Source of the DNA: Rhodocollybia butyracea | Taxonomy: Eukaryota > Basidiomycota > Agaricomycetes > Agaricales > Omphalotaceae | Reading direction: 5' to 3' | Assembly: GCA_015501585.1 (NCBI GenBank) | Contig: JADNRY010000069.1 | Coordinates: 124,001 to 188,000, forward strand | DNA: 64,000 bases | Shown here: positions 22,389 through 33,288 of the stretch, piece by piece | Numbering within the stretch: the first letter of the stretch is position 1 | Layout of the letters: every line of letters begins with the position of its first letter | Position numbers and translations under genes: made by a program | Notes under the pieces: generated by a model | What the model was told of the DNA's origin: nothing | The model's input: only the letters and a program-made list of their open reading frames with translations | Database searches by the model: none

Positions 22389-22429
22389 CTAAAGACTCCG
22401 AAACCCAAAATGGAGCGGTGCGGGGTCTT
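22379..22429 (+). promoter_or_regulatory. Minus-one frameshift signal between gag and pol
   Basis: The heptamer GGGAAAC (22379-22385) is in the gag phase G GGA AAC, directly before the gag stop TAA. Slipping back one base reads on as CTA ACT AAA, the pol frame. Six bases later AAGACTCC (22392-22399) can pair along 8 bp (one G-U) with GGGGTCTT (22422-22429), a stem at the usual distance. Confidence 0.75.
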
Positions 22430-25400
22430 GAAGCAGTGAGCTCCGAACAATTGTTTGCAACATCCATCATATTAAATTCTACATCCGAAAATTCATTATT
22501 ATTACCCATAAATTTCCATACTAGGGATTCCAACCCGTGCTATACCCTTATTGACTCTGGAGCATCGAGAGAATTTGTTGACGAGGCTTTAGCTAATAAA
22601 TTTGAAAATCAACTCACAACACTTCCTGAACCGATTCCCTTAACACTATTTGACGGAGAATTGACATCCGGTGGAAAAATAACAAAAAAATTAGAAACCG
22701 ATATTTTCTTTGGAGACGGATCCACTCAACGTGTAATCTTTCTGGTAACCAAACTGCACCCCAGTGCATCAGTAGTATTGGGATTACCATGGTTACGAAG
22801 GATCAACCCCACAATTGATTGGAAGAACCTCAAGGTATCCTTCCAACAGGGAGTTCAACTATCAGCAGTAACCATAGATAATGGATTCCCCACTACTCAC
22901 ACGGTTACAAACAGGGTTAAATACCCTAGACCAACTATAGAAGTAGTACCGGAAAATGAATATCGGAATCCAACACTTGGCTTGGAGGATCCAATCCTGC
23001 TGAGAGAGGATGAGTATCAGGAATACAAAAAGAGTAAACTACCACAACATCACCAAATTAGGGGAGAAGCCAGCATTAGAGAAAGATTAAGATCATCAGT
23101 GCTAGTAGAGGAAATTCCAGAGGAACGCCTACCCAGATGGCCGGGACTAACTTTAAATGACCCTTTACTCCTACATATTGATGAACTTGAAAATTATTAT
23201 GAAAATAAAAGAAGAGAGCAACGTAAAAAGGACCGCAAGGAGTACAAACATAGGAGTAGGGTTAGACAAAAGAATTCCCAGAGTTCTGACAATAATAAAC
23301 AGGAGAATAATTGCCCCTATAAGGATCCAACAAAGACACGATGGAGAGACACCACAGGAGGACCAAAAATTGGCATGGTGAATGCCGCGGCATTTGCAAG
23401 ATTGGCACAATCCGGCTGCGAAACTTTCACGTTACATTACAATTTAAAGGGAGAAATACACGAGTGGAAGAAGAGTGAGGAGATCGGTGATTTGAATATC
23501 AAAATCAAAGATCCGATCATCAGAGGAGACCAGATCGCAGGAACCGATCAAAATAAGGCCTCCGATCAAATACCGGAACAAGCCTCCATGGCTAATGATG
23601 AGGAAATCTTATTAAAACATGTACCAAAAGATTACCATGACTTTGCCAAAGTATTTGCAGCAGGGGAGGCCAAAACCTTACCTCCACATCGACCTTATGA
23701 TATTGAAGTGCACACAGAAGACAATAAATTACCCCCCTTAGGTAAAATATATAACATGTCAGAACTTGAACTCAAGACTTTGAAGGAGTACATAGATGAC
23801 ATGTTAAATAAGGGATTCATCAGGGCGTCTTCTTCACCTATTGGTGCACCAGTATTGTTTGCAAAGAAAAAAGATGGTAGTCTAAGGTTGTGTGTGGACT
23901 ACAGATCCTTGAATAAGTTGACCAAGAAGAATAGGTATCCACTCCCACTGATTGGAAACTTGATTGATCAATTAGGAAAGGCAAAGATATTCACCAAACT
24001 GGACTTAAGGGTAGGATACAACAACATTAGAATTGCAGAAGGTCATGAATGGAAGACTGCATTCAGAACAAGATATGGCTCATATGAGTACTTGGTAATG
24101 CCTTTTGGGCTAACCAATGCCCCCTCATATTTTCAATATTTCATGAATGATATTTTCCATGACTTAACAGACAATTTTGTTGTGGTGTATCTGGATGATA
24201 TACTGATCTACTCTAAAAATGAGAAGGAACACAAGCAACATGTAAGGCAGGTCCTACAAAGGTTACAGGAACAAGACCTACATGTCAAACCTGAAAAGTG
24301 TGAGTTCCACACCAAAGAAGTGGAATACTTAGGAGTAATAGTATCTCCAGAAGGAATTAGGATGGACCCAAAGAAAGTAGAAGCAGTGATGAAGTGGCCC
24401 GAACCAACTACTGTGAAAGAATTACAGTCATTCTTGGGGTTTGCCAATTTTTACAGAAGATTTATAGATAATTTTTCAGGGATTGTCAAACCAATGACCA
24501 AATTACTACAGAAGAATGTCAAGTGGAACTGGAATATCGAGTGTCAGTCAGTATTTGAATTACTGAAGAAAGCATTCACCGAGGCACCAGTACTTCGACA
24601 CTTTCGGACAGAATTACCAATTATTGTGGAATCTGATGCATCCGATTATGCTATAGCGTCAATTATATCTCAATATAACCCAGAAACAGGAGAATTTCAC
24701 CCAATAGCATTCTTTGCCAGGGGACTAGTAGCCGCAGAATTGAACTATGATGTCTATGACAAGGAAATGTTAGCTATTGTGGAATCATTCAAACAATGGA
24801 GAGCTTACCTTGAAGGGGCCAAATACAAGGTAGAAGTATTCACAGACCACAATAACCTACAGTGGTTTACTACAACTAAGAACCTAACAAGGCGACAAGC
24901 CCGCTGGTCAGAATTCCTCTCAGGATTTGATTTCCATATCAACTACAGGCCGGGAAGACTAGGGACTAAACCGGATGCACTCACACGCCGAGGGGATGTT
25001 TACCCTAAGAAGGGGGGAATAGTAGAAGCCAATAAAGGGAATCAACAAATTCTTTTGAATCCTGAACAACTATTGGCTTCCTTAATTCTCAATGACAAAG
25101 CAGACATTGCTAAAATTAGGAAATCTACACATGATTCTTACTGGAAACGCATGGAGGAGGTAGCCAACTCCGATCACCCTGGTCCTTTTAAATCTGAAAA
25201 CGGACTCCTACTCAGAGAAGGTAAAATCTATGTACCAAAGGAGCTCAGGTTACGAATTCTCCAAACACACCATGATCATAAGCTAAGAGGGCATCCAGGA
25301 ATAAGAAAAACTCAACAAGTAATCTTGGGGACATATTTTTGGCCAGGCTTACACAAGGATGTGAAGCGATATGTATTAGCCTGCCAGGACTGTCAAAGGG

Positions 25401-26900
25401 GAAAATCATCCAGGTTAAGAAAATTAGGACTACTAAAGCCCTTACCAATAGGAGAAAGGCCTTGGAGTTCAATTTCTGTGGATCACATTGTAGAACTCCC
25501 TATGTCAGGAGGCCATGATGCAATTATGGTTGTAGTATGCAGACTTACTAAACAAGCTATATTTGTACCTTGTCATACCACAAATAATTCTGATGACTTG
25601 GCCAAACTATTCATTAGGGATGTATTCTCAAAACATGGACTTCCAGTGGACATAGTATCAGACAGGGAACAATGTTTACTTCCAAACTATGGGACATCAC
25701 TATGTGATATACTCAGCATAAGACAGAATTTATCAACAGCATATCACACCGGGGCAAGGACCGGCGCAGTTGATTTCCCACTGCCATTAACGCAGTGGGC
25801 AACGCAGGGGGCAACGCAGTCGTTTTTGCGATGATGTCATTCTATTGAGACGGAGTTCCGAGCCTTCGGCTGATTGATCTTTGTTAACTCTTTGTACTAT
25901 GCATCGAAATTTCTGGCTTAAGAGATACAGTCCATTGTGTCTACATCTACTGTTGAAGCCAAGCAGTGTTCAATGGACACCAGACATGACTGGGGTTTTT
26001 GAATGTCAGTTCCTGTAATTGCGGCCAGCGGGACTCAGGTGCCGCGTTATAGCGCCTAAATCTTTCCCACCACCAATTACTGGTTTCTGATGTTCCCTTA
26101 TGTTTACCACATGAACAAGGAAGCGTACTCTCTAACTTTAGGTGAACAACATATTTCTAAATACAATATGTAGCCAGGCAGAAATTTTCCCAAAAATTTA
26201 CTGATTTATTCATGTCAATATATGGTTTTTTCTGCCATTTCAATCACCCAAGAGGGGATGTAGCCAGGGGGCTTCATCACTAATGTAAAATACTGCATAG
26301 TCATGTTATAGCAGTCCCTAGCACCTCAAATATACCAGATCTAGTATCAGCCCAAGGTAATGAGCTTACAGTAAGTAGTATAAGTAAATGATCTCCAATG
26401 TTTGCTGTTATCATCACAATTGTGCCCCCCAGCCTTATCACAATGTCCAAGCAATACAATAATGAGCTGCACAGAATTGAGAGTACTAGTAGTATTTTCA
26501 GCATTTGGCTGACCTACTACTACTTAGTAAGTATGATATTGAGAATTTTTCAACTATCAATAGCAAGTTCTCAGATAATTAGCATGCAATGAATAAAGTA
26601 TCATAGAGTCTAGACCCAATCACCCTCTGAGACCCATAGATGGGTGCTTCTAATTTGTCCAGTGGCTGCTCTGTCAAAGGAAGTGCTTCGGGCAATGGAG
26701 TCCCGCCCACTGCCTTTCGGCTTCCATTGTAGGTGGGACGCGTTTCGTGTCTTGTATATTTTACCCTTCCGTGGGGATTTCTGTTTTTCCCTTTCCTATT
26801 TTATTTATCCTCCCTCTTTCGTTTATCCGAGTGCCTAGATATGACTTGGCAGTTTCGTGCACTTACTTATATACAGGACACGTCGTCCTTTCACCCTCAG

Positions 26901-27075
26901 TCGTTTGTCACGTACACTTCTGAGGGTGAGTTTATACTTTATTTATCAGCTTATGGAACCCATACTTACGTCTATCTATAGCTTAGACTTATACGTGTTT
27001 CACAGGTACATACAGTCTCAATACGAGTCGTTTGTCACGTACACTTCTGAGGCTTAGACTTATACGTGTTTCACA
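26901..27075. repeat. Tandem copy lacking an exact GT-AG segment
   Basis: Bases 26901-26925 and 26982-27004 are separated by a 56-nt segment that begins gtgagt and ends ctatag. At 27028-27075 the same two blocks recur fused, without the 56 nt. Confidence 0.8.
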
Positions 27076-27241
27076 TGCTCCCTGTTCATGCTCTTGCCAG
27101 TTTGTGCAAATGATTGCTGTGTATGCCAAGCACTTATTGCAGTGACTTCTCGGTTCTAGCCTGGTAAATGTTAGCACTATCCCTTGGAGCCAGAAGTAGG
27201 AGTGCGCTTGAACAGGCCTGAACTCTGGGATCACTTACTTA

Positions 27242-27606
27242 GAGGCTGTTCAGCTGCCCGCGAGTGATCACTCGCGAGCACTTTTTGCCAGAGATCAATT
27301 CCCTAATAAAGTAGCTGGTCGCAAGAGTGACATGACGCCATAAATTAGCATGGACATAGAGGACTTCCCTGGACTTCCCTGGGCTGCCGGGCAACGGCTA
27401 TCCCATTCAAGAAAGGGTCGACGCCCTTTTCGATTCAGTTTTTGGCCGGCAATCACACCGCATCAAAGATTTTTCAGGGATCGCAAGAAATCTGACAATT
27501 TCAAGGGTTGCTCAAGGGAAGTCATCCCATTGTCACAAGGGTTGTCAGAGTCACAGAAACCAAAAAGTGCTTGCAAGTGATCACTCGCGGGCAGCTGAAC
27601 AGCCTC
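27242..27606. mobile_element. 365-bp PIF/Harbinger-like MITE, TSD TTA
   Basis: Ends GAGGCTGTTCAGCTGCCCGC and its inverse continue as GAGTGATCACTCGC. TTA flanks the element on both sides (27239-27241 and 27607-27609), the TWA target typical of PIF/Harbinger. No coding capacity. It is nested within the TIR transposon that disrupts integrase. Confidence 0.85.
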
Positions 27607-27882
27607 TTATAACGCTGCGGGGAAGGTCCATCAGGCATCAAATCATTTACATATTCACTTGCGGCCGGCCGGAACTCCTTTTAATAGAATGACGTCACAA
27701 AATCGACTGCGTTGCCCCCTGCGTTGACCACTGCGTTAATGGCAGTGGGAAATCAACTGCGCCGGTCCTTGCCCCCGGTGTCATCCCCAAACTGATGGAC
27801 AAACTGAAAGAACAAATCAAACACTGGAACAATACCTCAGGATGTTTGTCAACTATGACCAGGACGATTGGGTAGAATGGCT

Positions 27883-27938
27883 ACCCCTTGCAGAATTTGT
27901 ATTCAATAACACCCCTTGCAGAATTTGTATTCAATAAC
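27883..27938 (+). repeat. 28-bp tandem duplication in pol
   Basis: The 28-mer starting accccttgcagaatttg occurs twice in direct tandem (27883-27910 and 27911-27938). Twenty-eight is not a multiple of three, so the integrase frame is lost after [10 protein letters not shown] and re-opens only in the downstream frame. Confidence 0.95.
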
Positions 27939-28695
27939 ACCCCCAGTGATGCTACAGGACTTACACCATTTTTTGCCAATAAAGGATATCATCCACGACT
28001 CACATTGAGCCTCAAGGATGTACCAAGTCATAAGGCTCATCTGAAGGCACAAGAACTGAAACAGGTACACGAGTATCTTAAGGAGGGAATTCAACAATCC
28101 AATAGGAATTATGAGAAGCAAGCAAATAGATCTAGAAGGGAGGAAAGTACCGAATGGAGAGTTGGTACAAAGGTTTGGTTAAATACAAAAAATATTAGGA
28201 CCAAGAGACCGTCTAAGAAGCTGGACTATAAGAAATTTGGACTGTTCCGAATTAAGGAAAAGATATCCAACCATGCCTATCGATTGGAGTTACCCGGAAT
28301 ATTAGGGAAAATTCACGATGTATTCCATGTTGATCTATTAAGTGAACAGCCTACCGAATATTTTCCCAACAGAAAGCCAGCTCCCCAACCCCCAATAGAG
28401 ATTGAAGGAGAAGAAGAATATGAGGTCAAGGAAATACTTGATTGTCAAAGGAGTAGGGGAAGGATGCTATATCTTGTAAGGTGGGAAGGATATGGACCGG
28501 AATTTGATACATGGGAACCCATCGCGCACCTACCACGAGCACAAGAAGCAGTAGAAGAATTCCATATTCTACATCCTATAAAAACTAAACTTAAAGATCA
28601 CGAATGGGAACGCGAAACGCAAACTCAATGAGATCATCAATTGATTTCACATACGGATCTAGTTAGTTACAGTTAACGGATACTTGAATTGGTAT

Positions 28696-30163
28696 TTATA
28701 CACGGTCAGAGAAAATCTCGTAAACATCAGAAGCAGAAGACTGAATGGAAACAACCGAAAGAACAGGAGAATAGGGTTGATACTCGGGGGACTCGAAAAT
28801 GGTAGGATACTCCAAGTTATCATCTTCGGAGACTGAAATCTCGTCATCCTCGAACCGAACACGCTTGCCAAGGGCCTTAGAAGATGGTATGCCGGTAAGG
28901 AAGGGAGGAAGATTATCGACAACTCGGCGGAGGGTAGAATCAGGGCCGTTAGCAAGGTCCCATGCATACATACCCAAATGAGGAGCAAACCGAGCCGCAA
29001 ATTCGGAAGGATTACCAACACGAGTATCAAATTTTTGGATCACCTTGGTCGACTGAATTGCAGCGTCCACCACCAAAGACAAGCAATCTAAATCTTCGAT
29101 GGCCTGGGCACAAACCTCATTAGCAGAGTCAAGGTTCCCCCACGCCATTTCACACAGATGGGTACGTGCTTTATCCAAATCAGTATCGATAGCAACCAAG
29201 AAGTGAGCCATATTACTCCTGGCAAATGTGTGAACGATAGTGGCCAAATCACGGGAAGCTCCGGCATAGAATTGGAGATAAGAAGATAGGTGCTGGTACA
29301 TTACCACGAGCTGGTTATAGTCACGGGTGGAAATGGCATGGGTAGATTGAAGAAGAGTCAGTTCGTGTTGAGCTGAATTAGCCAACACCTCCAATTCATC
29401 CACTTTCTTCTGAAGATTATCACCACGAACCACCAGTAAACCATTATCCATTTGCAAGACATGGTTAGCGTTATCAAGGACATGAATACGGTCCATGCAC
29501 TCATTGATGGAACATTTGAGACCCTTGACTTTGGCCGGATTTCCGTTACGGCGGCGCTGACGCAATTCCTTGAAGCGGCGATCGAGATCGGCATATTGAC
29601 TATCAAAGTATAATCCCATCAGTAAATCGAAATCAAATCAACGAAATTGTAATGCCACGTACGAGAATAAAGCCTGGTATTTCAGATCCAGGATCTGGTA
29701 GTTGTCCTTGAGTTCCTGATTATAGTTTTTGAGATTAGTGATGGTTTCAGCGGCATCAGCCTCTCTATCGTGATGCTCCATAACGAGCCGGAAAATCTCA
29801 CTAAAATAAAATGGAAACAAAATCAGTAATGTATGTGGACCGAAATATTGAATAAGGAACGTACTCGTCATTCTGTTCTACTTCCCTATTCATAGTTAAA
29901 CCCAATAAAACCAGAGCCTGCACCACGGAAAGCGGGAGACGCTGGATGTCCAAAGTAGTACGCCCCAATCCCCGAACATCAAAATTCATTTGGGAAAGAC
30001 GGGGGTCGTTCACAAGTTGCGTGAGAACAGAACGAACGGCAGCTTGATTAGCCATCTGCAAATCCGGAACATTAGGCGAACCAGGAGCGCTTTCATAGGG
30101 AGGAAGAGTGGATACTTGAGAAACAGGAGAGTTCTGAGGAACAGCAATGATTTCAGAGTTCAT
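28696..30163 (-). CDS. Antisense accessory gene of element 1, coiled-coil protein
   Basis: Function unknown. It lies between the end of pol and the 3' LTR of element 1, on the opposite strand. Three exons (30163-29865, 29800-29663, 29599-28696) with GT-AG introns of 64 and 63 nt join in perfect phase to 446 residues, with no internal stop. The ATG sits in a good context (acaccATGaa). The N-terminal 100 residues are Pro/Ser-rich then helical (VRSVLTQLVNDPRLSQ). Exon 2 and early exon 3 are long charged helices with heptad Leu/Val (ITNLKNYNQELKDNYQILDL, and LQKKVDELEVLANSAQHEL), predicting coiled coil. The C-terminus is acidic with Ser/Tyr/Pro. The intact frame contrasts with the broken gag and pol beside it. 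Its promoter would lie in 30164-30797. Confidence 0.8.
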
Positions 30164-30797
30164 GGTGTATGAAAATAAGTATGAAAATTGGTAGATGCAA
30201 AAAGGCGACCTGGGGGAAGACAAAGCACGATAGTTGGCCCTTAAGAATGAGAGTAACCGGATACCTGCGGCAAGAAGCAGTACACAAAAATGTATGAATG
30301 CCATAATACCGCGGATATTTAAAGCAATTATTCCTTCCAACGGAAAAGTGTTCAGGTCGAAATAGCTCCACAGAACTCATGACTACATGAACGTGAGCTT
30401 GCTGACTGCGATTATGGCGGACCAAGAGGTCACTTGGGACACAACGAGGCAATATCCATCCGGTTTGACATTATGAAGAAAATAACCGATATTGTCCCAA
30501 CAGAAAACTCGACTTTACATGTCTTTATGGTGGCCAAGACCAACGGGAGAATCCTCAATAAGTTAAATATGAGCAAAGAAAGCGGTTTCCGATTGGTCTA
30601 ACCACAATCCGCAAGTCTGAAATTCGCGTAATTCGGGAAGGCATCACAAAAAGAAGGAGGTACCGAGTTTGAAAGACAGAATGTCAAGCGTGAAAATTTA
30701 ATTTATTATGGGAATACCGTATAACCCAACAGTAGGCCCAAACATGGTAATGGAGGAATAGACCTCGGGGGCTCGGTCTTATGGAAGGGGGAAGTAC

Positions 30798-31610
30798 TGT
30801 CAGGAAGCATGTTGAGGGGAACAAGCGCTCGATAGCGCTTGTTGTAAAGTAAATGATCGGACGGATCGGCATCAATCAATAAGTCTATCAACTGATCAAT
30901 AAGCCAATCAACCAGATCCTGATGGCTAGTTGACATGTTAAGAAGGTATTTTCGGGATGGGAATCCCTCCCGCATAATTATAATAATGACTCGAGCATTG
31001 CATTCGAGTCATATCTACACATGACTAGTCATCGGTAGTCAAGTCTAGTCAAGTCGAGTCATTTTACCGGTACCGTAGGTAGCTGTAAGTAGTAGTAAGT
31101 AGATAGTATGTGTAACGAGTCAATATGACACATAACGAGTCATATGCGGAACCGAGACCTACCGAAACTCTATAAAAGGCGGGTTATTTGATTTCGGGAC
31201 GCTAGACTTCTTATTCTGTAACCACCACTACGAGAATTACACTTTGATTACATCTGAACCTTACTTGAGTGATTAACCTTGAGTATACATTTTCCTAACT
31301 AGTTACTTATTGAGTACATACCAATTAAGTGAATAGTTTGAAGCCTATATTGACGTCCAATTCCAATATAGTGAAGACCCGGAATCTATAATATTACTGA
31401 AGCTTTACCAGTAGTATTTACACGATATTAATACCAGCAACCCTGAAGATTACTGAAGCCTTTCCAGTAATACCTACGCCCATAACATCTATTCCATTTG
31501 TAGTCATTAAATACATAACGACCCCTAGGCCCAATCCCATCGCCTAGTGAACTAGCTATTAAATAATAACTACGTTGGTGGCAAAGGAGATCCGTATCCG
31601 TATCTTCACA
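30798..31610 (+). repeat. 3' LTR of element 1
   Basis: The 813-bp copy of 17212-18027 is preceded by the purine tract ggaagggggaag. It differs by two substitutions (near the left end and at cataaCgacc) and a 3-bp deletion near the right end. The base sequence after 31610 (ctatc) does not match the five bases left of the 5' LTR. Confidence 0.95.
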
Positions 31611-32018
31611 CTATCCCTTTTATTTAGCTGGTGGGAGTTGATTCACCTTGAGACAAAGCCGGGCCGCCGGCATCTCCGGTACTTCTCATCAACTCCCTTT
31701 CCCTGTTGTATTTCGCATTGCAAGCATTGAAATACATTTATGAGTATATTCAGCTAATGTAGTCTCAAATGCACCCAATTGAGGACCCTCAGTGCTTAAA
31801 AAAATTTATATCTGGTACTGTACACCGTATTACCATATTACAGCCGTAAGTTTACGGTTGGTACGGTGCAGAGCCCTAGAAACAAAGTTGTGGCACCTTA
31901 TAGTAGTATGCTGCCACAGGGTCACACTGCCCCAGAACCTATGTTGATATGTTCTGGGTCATGTCACCCACTGGCAGCTCTCTACAAGGTGATGCAACTT
32001 TGTTTCTTCCTCCTAACA
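31611..32018 (-). repeat. Probable copia LTR remnant
   Basis: On the minus strand the block begins TGTTAGGAGGAAGAAAC at 32018, downstream of copia RNase H debris, so it is plausibly that element's 3' LTR, cut off at the element 1 border. It contains inverted-repeat stretches (gggagttgat with atcaactccc near 31635-31695). The other LTR was not found. Confidence 0.35.
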
Positions 32019-32483
32019 AGCAACTAGTATTCATGTAATTGTGATAGGGATATATTAAATAGTTTATAATGTAGGCAAATGTACTGTTGTAAACACTCAT
32101 GAATCTTGTTGAATATACAAAGTGGCAGGTCACAGGTACCTGCAGGTTGACCTGTGCCAGACCTGCGGATCCTGGTACCTGTTTCCCATGGGTCCGGGTC
32201 AGGTCACAGGTTGCATTTATTTTGCGCAGGTACCCGCGCGCCGGATTCGGGTTTACCGGGATCCGGACTTATGTCCATCCTTAGTACATAGGACATATTG
32301 AGTTCTTTTGATTGGACCCATTCATGGAGGAAATGATTTTTAATATCAACATGTTTCACCTGATAGTGTAACATTGGATCTTCTGAAAAGACTAGTGTGG
32401 CATTGTTATCACATAGGAGTGGAGTTGGCTCCTCCTGACCCATGTCAATCCCGAGCAGACTAATCAGGAAAAAGTTCCTAAAG

Positions 32484-32650
32484 CTAGAGATGTCCACGAG
32501 TCCAAGTCACATACAGGTACTTGCAAGTTGACTCGTGGGAATACTTGCGAGTCCAAGTACTTGTTTCTCACGAGTTGCAACAAGTCACAAGTATTGCTCA
32601 GGGAAATTTGTACTACTTACAGGTACTTGTAAGTATTTTTGAGTAGGCCC
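32484..32650. repeat. Short repeat TAGAGATGTCCAYGAGTCCAAGT, copy 1
   Basis: Begins tagagatgtccacgagtcc and is rich in acttgcaag/cttgcgagtcc inverted units. A second copy starts at 33802. The end sequence resembles hAT-type non-autonomous elements; no target duplication could be fixed. Confidence 0.5.
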
Positions 32651-32686
32651 AGAATAAAAAATTTTTCTGCTTAAGTATGGCCTGCA

Positions 32687-33288
32687 TAGTGTTGTGCCGG
32701 CTGGGGCCCGGCTCAGAAGCCCCGGCTACGGCTCAAAAGCCCCGGCCAAGGCTCGTCAAAAATCTGAGCCGGGCCCTAGCCCCCACGAAGGGCCGGCTCA
32801 AAGCCAGCTCAGGCTCCGGCCGGGGCCCAAGCGCTAAAGAGACATGTCTTGAGGCGCTAAGCTCCCTGTCCTTGGTGGAGTCTACACCATGATACTTTTG
32901 GCTTTCTGGTTGCTTTCTGAGTGTGTGCAGGTTATACACCTGTTTTTTGAGATGATTTGGATGTGTAAGGCCAATGCAATACATTCATCAGAGAGGTGGA
33001 ACAAATTGTTTGACACTAATGGAGCCTTTTTTCAGCCTGGTTAATATCTCTGGAAACCATGAGTGTAAAATTGGGCATAAGTGATGATACATGTAGTGTA
33101 ATTTTTGGCGTGCTGCTCTATGCTTCGTTAATCGCTGAGCTCTGGCTCAGGCCCCGGCCCAGGGCTTTGAGAATTTTGAGCCGGGCCTTGAGCCCCCCTG
33201 AGCCCTATGACGGCTGGGGCCAGGCTAGGCTCAAAGACGGCCGGCTTTGGGGGCTCAACGGCCCTGAGCCGTAGCCGGCACATCACTA
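32687..33288. mobile_element. 602-bp non-autonomous hAT-type element, 8-bp TSD
   Basis: Inverted ends TAGTGTTGTGCCGGCT and AGCCGGCACATCACTA (one mismatch region) are flanked by the exact 8-bp repeat GGCCTGCA (32679-32686 and 33289-33296), the hallmark of hAT transposition. Subterminal regions are GC-rich arrays of gccccggc/gagccgggcc in both orientations. No transposase. Confidence 0.88.

Larger units (their letters stand above)
25747..27780. mobile_element. 2,034-bp TIR transposon inserted in integrase, TSD TCA
   Basis: Terminal inverted repeats of about 100 bp start CACCGGGG(G)CAAGGACCGG and include several AACGCAG units. The direct repeat TCA flanks the element (25744-25746 and 27781-27783). 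Removing the element and one TCA restores the integrase codons TAT CAT CCC. No transposase frame was found. A 3-bp TSD and ends beginning CAC suggest a CACTA/CMC-like non-autonomous element; a PIF relative is the alternative. It contains a nested MITE (27242-27606) and a short processed-looking duplication. Confidence 0.85.
22361..28631 (+). pseudogene. pol: pol of element 1: protease, RT, RNase H, integrase, chromodomain
   Basis: Replication and integration polyprotein, read by frameshift from gag. Domains in order: aspartic protease (LIDSGASREFV, about 22545), reverse transcriptase (LRLCVDYRSLNK, FTKLDLRVGYNNIR, VYLDDILIYSKN at about 24187), RNase H (VESDASDYAIASII, EVFTDHNNLQW), and integrase zinc finger (HHDHKLRGHPG with CQDCQRGK). 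The integrase catalytic Asp residues are in SVDHIVEL and IVSDREQ. The frame stops being pol at 25746 inside STAYH, where a TIR transposon is inserted. It resumes at 27781 with [18 protein letters not shown], is shifted by a 28-bp duplication, and ends with a chromodomain (EVKEILDCQRSRGRMLYLVR, then WEGYGPEFDTWEP). The chromodomain places it in the chromoviruses. Confidence 0.93.
17212..31610 (+). mobile_element. Element 1: Ty3/Gypsy chromovirus (Tf1/sushi-like), disrupted
   Basis: A 14.4-kb LTR retrotransposon: 5' LTR 17212-18027, gag, pol with protease, RT, RNase H and integrase, C-terminal chromodomain, an antisense accessory gene, a purine tract (ggaagggggaag) and 3' LTR 30798-31610. The LTRs differ by two substitutions and one 3-bp indel, so the copy is young. 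It carries a 2-kb DNA transposon in integrase, a 28-bp duplication further down pol, and frameshifts in gag. No target duplication is found (ttcat on the left, ctatc on the right). The left flank is a truncated DIRS-like element and the right flank copia debris. Confidence 0.93.

Noticed and set aside
26300..26840. ORFs of 60-70 codons inside the 2-kb TIR element as a transposase
   Set aside because: No acidic triad, no length and no similarity; the element looks non-autonomous.
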